Assembly: GCA_947383875.1 (NCBI GenBank)
Contig: CANDEX010000059.1
Coordinates: forward strand, 1 to 9,607
Source: an uncultured Azospirillum sp.
GTDB lineage: Bacteria > Pseudomonadota > Alphaproteobacteria > RF32 > CAG-239
Length of the DNA: 9,607 nt
Reading direction: 5' to 3'
This document shows, one piece after another, positions 1-7,035 of this stretch (its first letter is position 1; every line of letters starts with the position of its first letter). A model generated the notes under the pieces. That model was not told the DNA's origin, did not search any database, and saw only the letters and a list, made by a program, of their open reading frames with translations. The position numbers were made by a program, and so were the translations under genes.

Positions 1-138
1 TTAAACGGACTAAAAAAACATCCTGACTCAATATTATTATATCTTTACTAAAAATGCATTAACATTTTTGTGAAACTTTTATGACACCATTTTTTCGCAT
101 ATAATAAAAAAAGAGTTCTGATTTCTCAGAACTCTTTT
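1..138 (-). repeat. Pilin-upstream repeat, copy 1 (partial)
   Basis: This segment matches 4470-4607 almost perfectly. The only differences I see are one base in a T run, a T/C change and one base in an A run. Copy 2 is the region directly upstream of the VirB2-like pilin gene. It carries a TATAAT box, an inverted repeat and a terminator, all read leftward. Copy 1 begins at base 1, equivalent to a point 29 bases before the pilin ATG, so the repeat may continue off the window into a second pilin gene. That continuation is inferred. Confidence 0.93.
36..69 (-). promoter_or_regulatory. Leftward promoter with operator-like inverted repeat (repeat copy 1)
   Basis: Read on the minus strand, TATAAT lies at 36-41. 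Where a -35 box should be there is a perfect inverted repeat instead, AAAAATG-N6-CATTTTT at 50-69. It is identical to the promoter before the pilin gene at 4505-4538. It would transcribe a gene off the left edge. Confidence 0.5.
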
Positions 139-139
139 T
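105..139 (-). terminator. Rho-independent terminator (repeat copy 1)
   Basis: A perfect 10-bp stem, AGAGTTCTGA with TCAGAACTCT (112-121 and 126-135), closes a 4-base loop that is GAAA on the minus strand, followed there by a U run from the A tract at 105-111. The other flank is T-rich, so it may work in both directions. It lies about 140 bp after the rsfS stop and is the likely end of that leftward operon. Confidence 0.8.
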
Positions 140-194
140 AACTATCTGTACTAGTTGTCCGTAGCAAAGCTGATTAAAATACGTTATATGAGGG

Positions 195-260
195 GAGTAA
201 TAAGATTTTAAGGTGGCAAAAGCGGAGCGTACAAAGAAGTACGTGAGCATTTTGCCAACC
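195..260. repeat. Intergenic hairpin repeat element, full copy
   Basis: The 29 bases at 195-223 recur at 8997-9025 with one mismatch. Here they run into an imperfect hairpin at 212-260, in which GGTGGCAAAAGC and GCATTTTGCCAACC form the base and GCGTAC with GTACGT the upper stem. No open reading frame is credible in it. It looks like a dispersed palindromic intergenic repeat; the copy number in the genome is unknown. Confidence 0.6.
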
Positions 261-273
261 TGCTAAATCTGTA

Positions 274-636
274 TTAATCGCCCATAGAACGTGTTTTAAC
301 AGAAGACCACATCTTCTCCAAACTGTAAAACGCCCTCACTTCCGGTTTGAAAATATGGACAATGACGTCAAACGCATCTATCAGAACCCAATCAGCTTTT
401 TCTGCCCCTTCAATCGTAGAAGAAAAACCTGCGGCTTTCAAATTTTCCTGCACCTTTTCTGCCAAAGAAGCAACATGGCGCTGCGATGTGCCGCTGGCAA
501 CCACCATATGGTTGGCAATAGATGTCTTGCCGCGCAAATCCATAACTATCACATCCTCAGCTTTGTTATCATCTAGAGTCTTCTCTATGATTTCCAAAAC
601 TTTATTTTCATTTTGTTCATCAGCTGTTTTTGCCAC
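274..636 (-). CDS. rsfS: Ribosomal silencing factor RsfS (YbeB/Iojap family)
   Basis: RsfS binds ribosomal protein L14 on the free 50S subunit and blocks joining with 30S, damping translation under nutrient limitation. The 120-residue protein shows the family core: DVIVMDLRGKTS, then HMVVASGTSQRHVASLAEKV, then ADWVLIDAFDVIVHIFKPEVR and FYSLEKMW. I chose the GTG at 636 because a clear AAGGAG sits 7 bases upstream. An in-frame TTG at 666 would add ten residues (MSQTILRSYD) but would place that ribosome-binding site inside the coding sequence. It follows obgE by about 30 bp on the same strand and is probably cotranscribed. In many alphaproteobacteria proB, proA and nadD lie between the two genes; here they are absent. 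The gene looks intact and ends in TAA. Confidence 0.95.
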   Translation of the reverse strand: MAKTADEQNENKVLEIIEKTLDDNKAEDVIVMDLRGKTSIANHMVVASGTSQRHVASLAEKVQENLKAAGFSSTIEGAEKADWVLIDAFDVIVHIFKPEVRAFYSLEKMWSSVKTRSMGD

Positions 637-668
637 GTCATAACTCCTTAAAATAGTTTGGCTCAAAA

Positions 669-1778
<1,110 letters not shown>

Positions 1779-1783
1779 CTATG

Positions 1784-1810
1784 AAAAATAAAGGGGATGC
1801 ACGCACCCCC
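1784..1810 (-). terminator. Terminator or attenuator between rpmA and obgE
   Basis: On the minus strand a GC-rich hairpin, GGGGGTGC with GCATCCCC (1803-1810 and 1793-1800, one G-T wobble), is followed by TTTATTTTTC. It starts 24 bp after the rpmA stop. It probably ends or reduces ribosomal protein transcription before obgE, giving more L21/L27 mRNA than obgE mRNA. No strong promoter is obvious between it and obgE, so readthrough is likely. Confidence 0.75.
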
Positions 1811-1834
1811 TCCACCTTTTGAATGAGCTTTCAA

Positions 1835-2089
1835 TTATTCGGTAACAACAGAAACAACTGTCTTATCACCGGCTTTTTTACTGAACTCAACTTTACCTTC
1901 AGCCGTAGCAAAAATCGTATGATCTTTACCTAAGCCAACATTTTGACCCGGATGATATTTTGTACCGCGCTGACGGATAATAATGTTTCCAGGAATAACA
2001 GCCTGACCGCCGCTCTTCTTCAAACCTAAACGGCGTCCGATGGAATCGCGTCCGTTATTTGAACTACCGCCTGACTTCTTATGTGCCAT
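1835..2089 (-). CDS. rpmA: 50S ribosomal protein L27
   Basis: L27 is a bacterial 50S protein whose N-terminal tail reaches the peptidyl transferase centre. The 84-residue sequence has the standard length and hallmark segments: [16 protein letters not shown] at the start, [13 protein letters not shown], then [15 protein letters not shown] and KDHTIFA. There is no extra N-terminal extension of the kind cleaved in Firmicutes. The ATG at 2089 is preceded by TAGGAG at good spacing. It lies 22 bp after rplU on the same strand, the near-universal L21-L27 pair, and is followed by a hairpin terminator. Intact, TAA stop. Confidence 0.99.
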   Translation of the reverse strand: MAHKKSGGSSNNGRDSIGRRLGLKKSGGQAVIPGNIIIRQRGTKYHPGQNVGLGKDHTIFATAEGKVEFSKKAGDKTVVSVVTE

Positions 2090-2111
2090 AATTTAATCTC
2101 CTAAAACCAAA

Positions 2112-2414
2112 TTATTTACCGATAATGTCGGTAATTTTAACCAAAGTGATGCTCTGTCTGTGGCCGTTTTTACGACGGTAATTCTGTCTTCTCTTCTTTT
2201 TGAAGACAATGATTTTATCATCTCTGGTCTGTTTCAACACCTGAGCTTTAACACTGGCACCGGCAACCAACGGAGTACCGATGGTTCCGTCCAAAGCCAG
2301 AACTTCGTTAAAAACTACTTCTTTACCTTCTTCACCGGCGATTTTTTCCAATTTAACAACATCACCGGAGGCGACTTTGTATTGTTTTCCGCCTGTTTTA
2401 ATTACTGCGTACAT
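2112..2414 (-). CDS. rplU: 50S ribosomal protein L21
   Basis: L21 is an early 50S assembly protein that contacts 23S rRNA and L20. The 100-residue protein is close to the usual 103 and shows the N-terminal [14 protein letters not shown] and the basic signature [17 protein letters not shown] near residues 72-88. The ATG at 2414 has TTAGGTGA upstream as ribosome-binding site. It is the first gene of the leftward cluster rplU-rpmA-(obgE-rsfS), with a near-consensus promoter at 2462-2489 and a leader of about 40 nt. Intact, TAA stop. Confidence 0.99.
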   Translation of the reverse strand: MYAVIKTGGKQYKVASGDVVKLEKIAGEEGKEVVFNEVLALDGTIGTPLVAGASVKAQVLKQTRDDKIIVFKKKRRQNYRRKNGHRQSITLVKITDIIGK

Positions 2415-2461
2415 TTTTATTCACCTAAATTTCGTTATTTTAAACATAAAACGTTGCTTGC

Positions 2462-2489
2462 AATATACATAACTTTTTAACGCTGTCAA
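2462..2489 (-). promoter_or_regulatory. Sigma70-type promoter of rplU-rpmA
   Basis: On the minus strand, TTGACA (2484-2489) is separated by 16 bases from TATATT (2462-2467), giving a start near 2455 and a leader of about 40 nt before the rplU ATG. The consensus -35 fits a highly expressed ribosomal protein operon. Confidence 0.8.
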
Positions 2490-2520
2490 CAAGAATCTGT
2501 TGAAAAATACACTTTTCAAA

Positions 2521-2976
2521 TCATTTCGTCAAAATCCGATATAATTCGGGTTTCATAAATTTCCCCCGCCACATTCCGCGCTGTTTTTGCTTAGCTTCCC
2601 GCTCTGCGGCCAGATACTTTTCTTTCTTGGTACGATAAGCAACCGCCCAGCCGGAAGCAATCATTTCACAATTAATATCTTTACCGTTCACATAACAAAT
2701 ACTCAAATCGCGCTTATAAATATCTTTTTTAATCCGCCGACAATTCACTCTTCCGCTGCTGACCAAACGTTTCAGATACTTAAAAGCCTCTTTGCCGCAA
2801 AAATATTCTTTTCCTTCTTTATCTCGACAGGTCTGACGATATTCCGGTGCATCCAGCCCCAGCAAACGAATACGCCGACCGTCGGCCACCAAACTGTCTC
2901 CGTCGACCACCTTGATTTTAGCCTCAACAGAAACCGCAGACAGCAACAAAAACAACAGCCATATATATTTCAACAT
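2521..2976 (-). CDS. Secreted thermonuclease-like (SNase-fold) nuclease
   Basis: This 151-residue protein belongs to the staphylococcal nuclease family, calcium-dependent phosphodiesterases that cut DNA and RNA. Residues 1-19 (MLKYIWLLFLLLSAVSVEA) look like a signal peptide ending in an AxA-like site, so it probably acts in the periplasm or outside. The catalytic layout is complete: VVDGDS near 23-28 for metal, R37, D42 and E45 within IRLLGLDAPE, and R89 in YKRDLS, matching R35, D40, E43 and R87 of the Staphylococcus enzyme. Five cysteines in the mature part (50, 60, 79, 94, 103) suggest disulfides, common in exported homologues. The ATG at 2976 follows AAAGGAG with tight spacing. Its TGA stop lies 32 bp before the rplU promoter, so it is a separate unit. 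Whether it serves scavenging or another role is not shown. Confidence 0.93.
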   Translation of the reverse strand: MLKYIWLLFLLLSAVSVEAKIKVVDGDSLVADGRRIRLLGLDAPEYRQTCRDKEGKEYFCGKEAFKYLKRLVSSGRVNCRRIKKDIYKRDLSICYVNGKDINCEMIASGWAVAYRTKKEKYLAAEREAKQKQRGMWRGKFMKPELYRILTK

Positions 2977-2993
2977 TCATCTCCTTTCCCTCC

Positions 2994-3021
2994 ACTATAG
3001 AGGTTTTAGCGGCAAACACAA
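2994..3021 (-). promoter_or_regulatory. Possible promoter of the nuclease gene
   Basis: On the minus strand TTGTGT (3016-3021), a 16-base spacer and TATAGT (2994-2999) resemble a promoter. The implied leader would be only about 12 nt, starting close to the ribosome-binding site, so this is tentative. Confidence 0.35.
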
Positions 3022-3074
3022 GCTTTGACCGAGTCTTTCCCCTTAAAATCCGCTTAATAACCTCAAAAAAAACT

Positions 3075-3103
3075 TTGTCGTTTAACAAACTTTAGCTTAT
3101 GAT
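3075..3103 (+). promoter_or_regulatory. Promoter of the lipoprotein gene
   Basis: TTGTCG (3075-3080), a 17-base spacer and TATGAT (3098-3103) form a fair sigma70-type promoter about 40 bp before the GTG start at 3142. Confidence 0.6.
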
Positions 3104-3141
3104 AATCGTAATTTTAAGATATCCGCAAGAGGGTTAGTCGC

Positions 3142-3990
3142 GTGTTAAAAATTATAAACAAAAAGTCGCTTATCACATTAGCAGCACTCACTATTGCCGG
3201 CTGCAATTTTCAAAATACATTAAACTTTTTGGATCGTCCGTTTCTTAGTGAAAAAACAGGTCCGGGCTATAACGGCCGCTTACAAATGCCCAATTCGGTT
3301 GTTGTCTGCCGTAGTAAACAATGCGCTGCAGCTAAGTTATCCATGTCCAGAGAATACATTTACAACAGCCTGCTGCACCTTTTTGACAACAACAATCACA
3401 AAACTGCTTTAATTTGCGCAGCTAACCCGGGAAGTCACACCTGCACCGAAAATTACATTACCATGCCGATTACCGTCGGTATTACACCGGCTTATGCTTA
3501 TATTGATGCCGTAAAAATTACCGATGTCTCTGTTGGCAGCGGCGCAACCAAATTAGGACTGGTTTTGAACTATAATGTCACCTACAACGGCCAAACACCA
3601 AATTGCGTTCCGGCTAAAAGTTTGATGTATGTCAAAAACATCAATAACATCATTTTAGAAGATGCCGGTTATAATTGTAAAATGACCACCCTCGGTCAAA
3701 CCACCATCAAAACATTATTTGCTATTGACTATATTGATTTAGATTATGGATTTATCGGCGGTTATTACTCTATTGGTTTTTCAGGCCCCGCTTATGGCGG
3801 CGGATCGGGCTATATGATGATGCGCCTGCCTAAAGATGCCTACCCGCTGGCTCCGGAATTACAACAACCCAGCAGTGCCGGCCGCAGTGTCAGCTCTTTG
3901 CTGAACGGAACAGCCTCTGCAACGACGGTCAGTGATGAAAAAATAGAAATGAACACTAACGTTCAAATTTTTCCTCTCCATAAAAATTAA
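3142..3990 (+). CDS. Predicted lipoprotein of unknown function
   Basis: I do not recognise this 282-residue protein. It starts with GTG at 3142, with an AGAGGG ribosome-binding site 8 bases upstream and a promoter at 3075-3103. The N terminus is a lipoprotein signal: basic MLKIINKK, a hydrophobic core, and lipobox IAGC with the acylated cysteine at 21. The mature part has exactly six further cysteines, at 56/61, 92/101 and 155/179, spaced as three plausible disulfide pairs. It also has a Gly/Tyr-rich stretch (YGFIGGYYSIGFSGPAYGGGSGY, in part, near 202-224) and a low-complexity Ser/Thr tail. This fits an envelope-anchored, oxidised periplasmic or surface protein. It is convergent with the VirB2-like pilin and shares its terminator, but the opposite strands argue against an operon, so a link to secretion is speculation. 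Confidence 0.85.
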   Translation: MLKIINKKSLITLAALTIAGCNFQNTLNFLDRPFLSEKTGPGYNGRLQMPNSVVVCRSKQCAAAKLSMSREYIYNSLLHLFDNNNHKTALICAANPGSHTCTENYITMPITVGITPAYAYIDAVKITDVSVGSGATKLGLVLNYNVTYNGQTPNCVPAKSLMYVKNINNIILEDAGYNCKMTTLGQTTIKTLFAIDYIDLDYGFIGGYYSIGFSGPAYGGGSGYMMMRLPKDAYPLAPELQQPSSAGRSVSSLLNGTASATTVSDEKIEMNTNVQIFPLHKN

Positions 3991-3995
3991 GCAAA

Positions 3996-4031
3996 ATAAA
4001 AAGCCCGTGGTTTAGGAACACGGGCTTTTTT
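3996..4031. terminator. Bidirectional terminator between lipoprotein and pilin genes
   Basis: An 8-bp stem, AGCCCGTG (4002-4009) with CACGGGCT (4019-4026), has an A run before it and a T run after it, so it can terminate both the rightward lipoprotein gene (stop 3990) and the leftward pilin gene (stop 4084). Confidence 0.88.
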
Positions 4032-4083
4032 CTCCAAGAAGTTTTGCTAAATTTTCAGGAGAACATAATAATATGGAAACTTA

Positions 4084-4440
4084 TTAAATCTGACCAAAAG
4101 TCGTGTCTATACCAGCCGTTTTATCACCCGTTGCATATTCAACGATTGAACCTGCGGCAGCCAAAATAGCTAAACCCACAGCCAAACCGGCAAACCATGT
4201 CCATTTTACCTTGCCCATAATTGCTTGGAATGCAATACCGACAAGACCAAAACCACCAAGAATAAAAGTAATGGTTTTAACACTGGTAAAGACATTTCTA
4301 ACTTTTTTTTGAGCCGTTCCCATCAAGCTGGCTCCATCACTAGCTGTAGCACTAGTAGCCCAAGCCTCATCACAGAAACCCATAGCAATTAACAAAGTCA
4401 AACAACATAGGGTTAAAAAATTTTGTTTCAGAAATCGCAT
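4084..4440 (-). CDS. VirB2/TrbC-type conjugation or type IV secretion pilin
   Basis: VirB2/TrbC pilins are small inner-membrane proteins that assemble into conjugative or type IV secretion pili. This 118-residue precursor has a signal peptide, MRFLKQNFLTLCCLTLLIAM, and a likely cleavage after AWA at residue 28. Two hydrophobic segments follow at about 55-76 and 82-103, separated by a short basic loop (MGKVKW). The order, a polar start after the leader and then two helices around a positive turn, is the family pattern; assignment is by architecture and general likeness. I chose the ATG at 4440 because AGGGAG precedes it; an upstream in-frame ATG at 4500 would spoil the signal peptide and lies at the promoter. 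No other VirB gene is in the window. The upstream region is duplicated at the left edge, hinting at paralogues. Confidence 0.85.
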   Translation of the reverse strand: MRFLKQNFLTLCCLTLLIAMGFCDEAWATSATASDGASLMGTAQKKVRNVFTSVKTITFILGGFGLVGIAFQAIMGKVKWTWFAGLAVGLAILAAAGSIVEYATGDKTAGIDTTFGQI

Positions 4441-4504
4441 CACACATCTCCCTAGTAAAAAGATTAAACTTAAACGGACTAAAAAAACATCCTGACTCAA
4501 TATT

Positions 4505-4538
4505 ATTATATCTTTACTAAAAATGCATTAACATTTTT
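4505..4538 (-). promoter_or_regulatory. Pilin promoter with operator-like inverted repeat
   Basis: On the minus strand TATAAT lies at 4505-4510, giving a start near 4498 and a leader of about 58 nt. No -35 hexamer close to TTGACA is found. That position is instead occupied by a perfect 7-bp inverted repeat, AAAAATG-N6-CATTTTT (4519-4538), suitable for a dimeric regulator. The operator role is inferred. Confidence 0.55.
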
Positions 4539-4575
4539 GTGAAACTTTTATGACACCATTTTTTTCGCATATAAC

Positions 4576-4607
4576 AAAAAAGAGTTCTGATTTCTCAGAA
4601 CTCTTTT
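4576..4607 (-). terminator. Terminator of the acidic-protein gene (repeat copy 2)
   Basis: A perfect 10-bp stem (4581-4590 with 4595-4604), a GAAA tetraloop on the minus strand and a trailing U run form a classic rho-independent terminator, about 70 bp after the stop at 4673. Confidence 0.88.
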
Positions 4608-4672
4608 CTCACATATTTGACAATTAAAGATATAGAATAAAAATCAACAAGCAATAAGCTATTATCCAATCT

Positions 4673-6862
4673 TTACCCATAGGTGAAGTATTGCGGAGCC
4701 TCATACACCACTATCTTTTCAATCTGAGCAAATTTAAGTGTCTGCTGCCCATGAGAGATAACTCCGGCTGAATCAGGCAATTGCCCGTAACGTGTCTGAT
4801 ATTCTTGCAAATCACGAAAACTCATGAACAATCCGTTACTAAACGTAACGTTCCACCCATAATTGGAAATGCCGACATTAACATGAATAATTTTACAGAT
4901 ATCAGTTCCCGTAAACTCCGTTGACGGTGTTTTGGCATCAAATTCAAAACAATCATCCGCCGAAGAACCGCTATACCAGCGCGCTGCACGAGATAATTCT
5001 TTATCAACATCCTGCCGAATACGCGATGACGACGGAATTATAACCGCCCGAATATCACAAAAATACAATTTAGCCGCTTTAGGACCAGTCAACAAACCTG
5101 AAACCGGTTTATTAAAAGATACCAACTTCCCGGCTTTATCATCAAGAGATAAATTAATGAAATCTTTGACAATCAATTTTGAATTATTGGCAATATTACC
5201 ATAAATATAATGCCCGCGAACTTTCACAAACTCTTCTGTAGGTGCCATAAAATGATAACGCTCCTCATTAAAAAGCTCAAGTTTCGTTTTTCCGGCTTTT
5301 AAAATTTTAGCAAAACGCACAATATTATCCGTCTTAGGAACAATCAACTCACTTTCTGCCGGATTCAATCGCAAACGATAATCATCAAAAATAATCAAAC
5401 TCCATTCTGACAATTCATAGGCTGCAAAATCTATGTCTTCCAAAATCAGATTATAATATTTTTCATCCGCTTGAAAATTCTGAAAACCGCCATTTTTACC
5501 AAACGAGAAGGCCGCTTGCTGCAATGCATCATAGTCATCATCACTAATATCCGAAACAGTCACCTCGGCACGCGTTTCTTCCGTCTGCAGAAAACCTTCT
5601 GTTGTTTTTTTCTCGGTTACTACAGTCATCGGCCGCGGTGCCAAAACAGGAACAACGTCTTCCTCTACCCCTCCAACACTAATTTCTTCTGCCTCCTGTG
5701 TTTGGACGACAGCGGCTTGTTGATCTGTCTGTACCTGATAATCCTCAACCGGCACATCATCTGCAATAACAATATCCTCTACAATAGATACACCGGACAA
5801 ATCACTTTTTTGAAGATTATCTTCAATAGCTTCTGGCAAAACATTCTCACCTTTATCCGAGGGAGTAACCTCTGGAGAGAATACCTCTTGCGGTTCAGAC
5901 ATATCTGACAACTCAATTTCGGTTATCTCCTCAACAGAAACGTCTGGCTCAGGTTCTGGCTCCAGTTCCGGTTCCGGTTCTGGCTCTGGCTCTGGTTCTG
6001 GCTCAGGTTCCGGTTCTGGTTCTGGTTCTGGTTCTGGCTCTGGTTCTGGCTCTGCTTCCGGTTCTGGTTCTGGTTCCGGCTCTGGCTCTGCTTCCGGCTC
6101 TGGTTCTGGTTCCAGTTCTGGCTCAGGTTCCAGCTCTGGTTCTGGCTCAGGTTCCGGCTCTGGCTCAGGTTCCGGCTCTGGCTCTGCTTCCGGCTCTGGC
6201 TCTGGTTCTGGCTCAGGCTCAGGTTCCGGCTCTGGCTCTGCTTCCGGCTCTGGCTCTGCTTCCGGCTCTGGCTCTGCTTCCAGCTCTGATACGGAATTTG
6301 CTTCTGACGATTCGAAATCATCTAGATGCAAATCCGGCTCCGGTGTACCAAACAAGGATTTTTCAAATTCATCATCAGCTTCAATACTGACATTTGGCAA
6401 AGGAGAATCATCATCTAGAATTTCATCCAAATTCAATTCTCCGCTTTCGTGCGCTAAAAAGTCACTGTCAAAATCTGCTGGTTCTTCAGGCTGTGTTTCA
6501 ATTGGTTCAAAATCAAATTCTTTTTCAGTCTCAGCTAAACTTCCCGGTTCACCAATTTCAAAAACCGGTCCATCATCAAGATTGACCTGCTCCACCTCAA
6601 TTTCCGTCTCTACTGATGACAATGTTTCATTTTGACTATTTTCCGCATCAACAGCATATCCGTCCGAAATATCTTGAAGTCCGGTATCATATCCGGCTTG
6701 CTCTGCAGCTGCTAAAATTTCTTCCGCGGGCACCTCAACATATTCATACTCATACTCTGCCCCCTCAGGCAATTCCTCTCCTTCGGCTAATTCAATATAC
6801 TCATACTCGTATTCTTCCTCAACTGCCTGCATATTCATTGGATTTCCCGTTTCTTCCACCAT
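4673..6862 (-). CDS. Large acidic Glu-Pro repeat protein, unknown function
   Basis: I do not recognise this 729-residue protein. The ATG at 6862 has AGAGGA 7 bases upstream; an upstream in-frame ATT is not needed. There is no signal peptide or membrane segment, so it should be cytoplasmic. Residues 16-43 hold a tandem motif, [18 protein letters not shown] then [14 protein letters not shown] very acidic, probably disordered region follows to about 190. Next comes a Glu-Pro tract at roughly 193-306, interrupted by Ala or Leu, then another acidic linker to about 440. The C-terminal 260 residues (from about [10 protein letters not shown]) have normal composition with alternating hydrophobic residues, consistent with a beta-rich globular domain. 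An example is the pair [20 protein letters not shown] and [13 protein letters not shown]. The design suggests a spacer or scaffold presenting a C-terminal domain. It has its own promoter and terminator. Confidence 0.85.
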   Translation of the reverse strand: MVEETGNPMNMQAVEEEYEYEYIELAEGEELPEGAEYEYEYVEVPAEEILAAAEQAGYDTGLQDISDGYAVDAENSQNETLSSVETEIEVEQVNLDDGPVFEIGEPGSLAETEKEFDFEPIETQPEEPADFDSDFLAHESGELNLDEILDDDSPLPNVSIEADDEFEKSLFGTPEPDLHLDDFESSEANSVSELEAEPEPEAEPEPEAEPEPEPEPEPEPEPEPEAEPEPEPEPEPEPEPEPELEPEPELEPEPEPEAEPEPEPEPEPEAEPEPEPEPEPEPEPEPEPEPEPEPEPEPELEPEPEPDVSVEEITEIELSDMSEPQEVFSPEVTPSDKGENVLPEAIEDNLQKSDLSGVSIVEDIVIADDVPVEDYQVQTDQQAAVVQTQEAEEISVGGVEEDVVPVLAPRPMTVVTEKKTTEGFLQTEETRAEVTVSDISDDDYDALQQAAFSFGKNGGFQNFQADEKYYNLILEDIDFAAYELSEWSLIIFDDYRLRLNPAESELIVPKTDNIVRFAKILKAGKTKLELFNEERYHFMAPTEEFVKVRGHYIYGNIANNSKLIVKDFINLSLDDKAGKLVSFNKPVSGLLTGPKAAKLYFCDIRAVIIPSSSRIRQDVDKELSRAARWYSGSSADDCFEFDAKTPSTEFTGTDICKIIHVNVGISNYGWNVTFSNGLFMSFRDLQEYQTRYGQLPDSAGVISHGQQTLKFAQIEKIVVYEAPQYFTYG
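5945..6286 (-). repeat. Low-complexity Glu-Pro coding repeat
   Basis: About 340 bp of 6-base units encode Glu-Pro on the minus strand, with occasional Glu-Ala or Glu-Leu. Several 18-base units encode E-A-E-P-E-P. Synonymous codons vary (GAA/GAG; CCA/CCG), so the array is not a fresh perfect expansion, though length change by slippage or short-read assembly collapse is likely. Confidence 0.92.
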
Positions 6863-6894
6863 AACTGCTTCCTCTAAATTTAAACTTATCAATA

Positions 6895-6900
6895 ATTATA
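6895..6900 (-). promoter_or_regulatory. Possible -10 box of the acidic-protein gene
   Basis: A perfect TATAAT on the minus strand lies about 32 bp before the ATG at 6862. No good -35 hexamer is present at 16-18 bases, so activity may be weak or activator-dependent. Confidence 0.4.
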
Positions 6901-6930
6901 ACCAGATTCTCTTAACATCGCTTTAACAAC

Positions 6931-6964
6931 AAAAAAGCACCGTCATTTAATCCGGTGCTTTTTT
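6931..6964. terminator. Terminator of the histidine kinase gene
   Basis: AAAAAAGCACCG (6931-6942) pairs perfectly with CGGTGCTTTTTT (6953-6964) around a 10-base loop. It ends leftward transcription about 70 bp after the kinase stop and insulates the acidic-protein gene. The symmetric A and T runs would allow function in both directions. Confidence 0.88.
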
Positions 6965-7035
6965 GTTTAGGTAGCTCGCAAATTCTCACCACTAAGGTTT
7001 AGCCCAACCAGGCCATGAACTTACGAATTCGCGTG

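Larger units (their letters stand above)
4470..4607 (-). repeat. Pilin-upstream repeat, copy 2
   Basis: This segment matches 1-138 with three small differences. It comprises, in the leftward direction, the terminator of the acidic-protein gene, an inverted repeat, a -10 box and the start of the pilin leader. Similarity ends just after the terminator stem (4607), so the duplicated unit is bounded by the terminator. The repeat thus forms a self-contained terminator-plus-promoter cassette. Confidence 0.93.

Noticed and set aside
59..250. 63-residue leftward open frame across the left repeat
   Set aside because: It crosses the terminator stem and the hairpin repeat, has no ribosome-binding site or family likeness, and covers only non-coding elements.
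4060..4087. Tiny rightward frame Met-Glu-Thr-Tyr with an AGGAG upstream
   Set aside because: Four codons after a terminator and convergent with the pilin 3' end; most simply a chance match.
4084..4500. Longer pilin starting at the ATG at 4500
   Set aside because: It would place the start at the promoter's expected transcription start and put 20 extra residues before a good signal peptide; AGGGAG marks the ATG at 4440.
5923..6321. Ser/Gln/Asn/Arg-rich open frame of 132 residues
   Set aside because: It is the Glu-Pro array read in another frame; its composition is fully explained by the six-base repeat.
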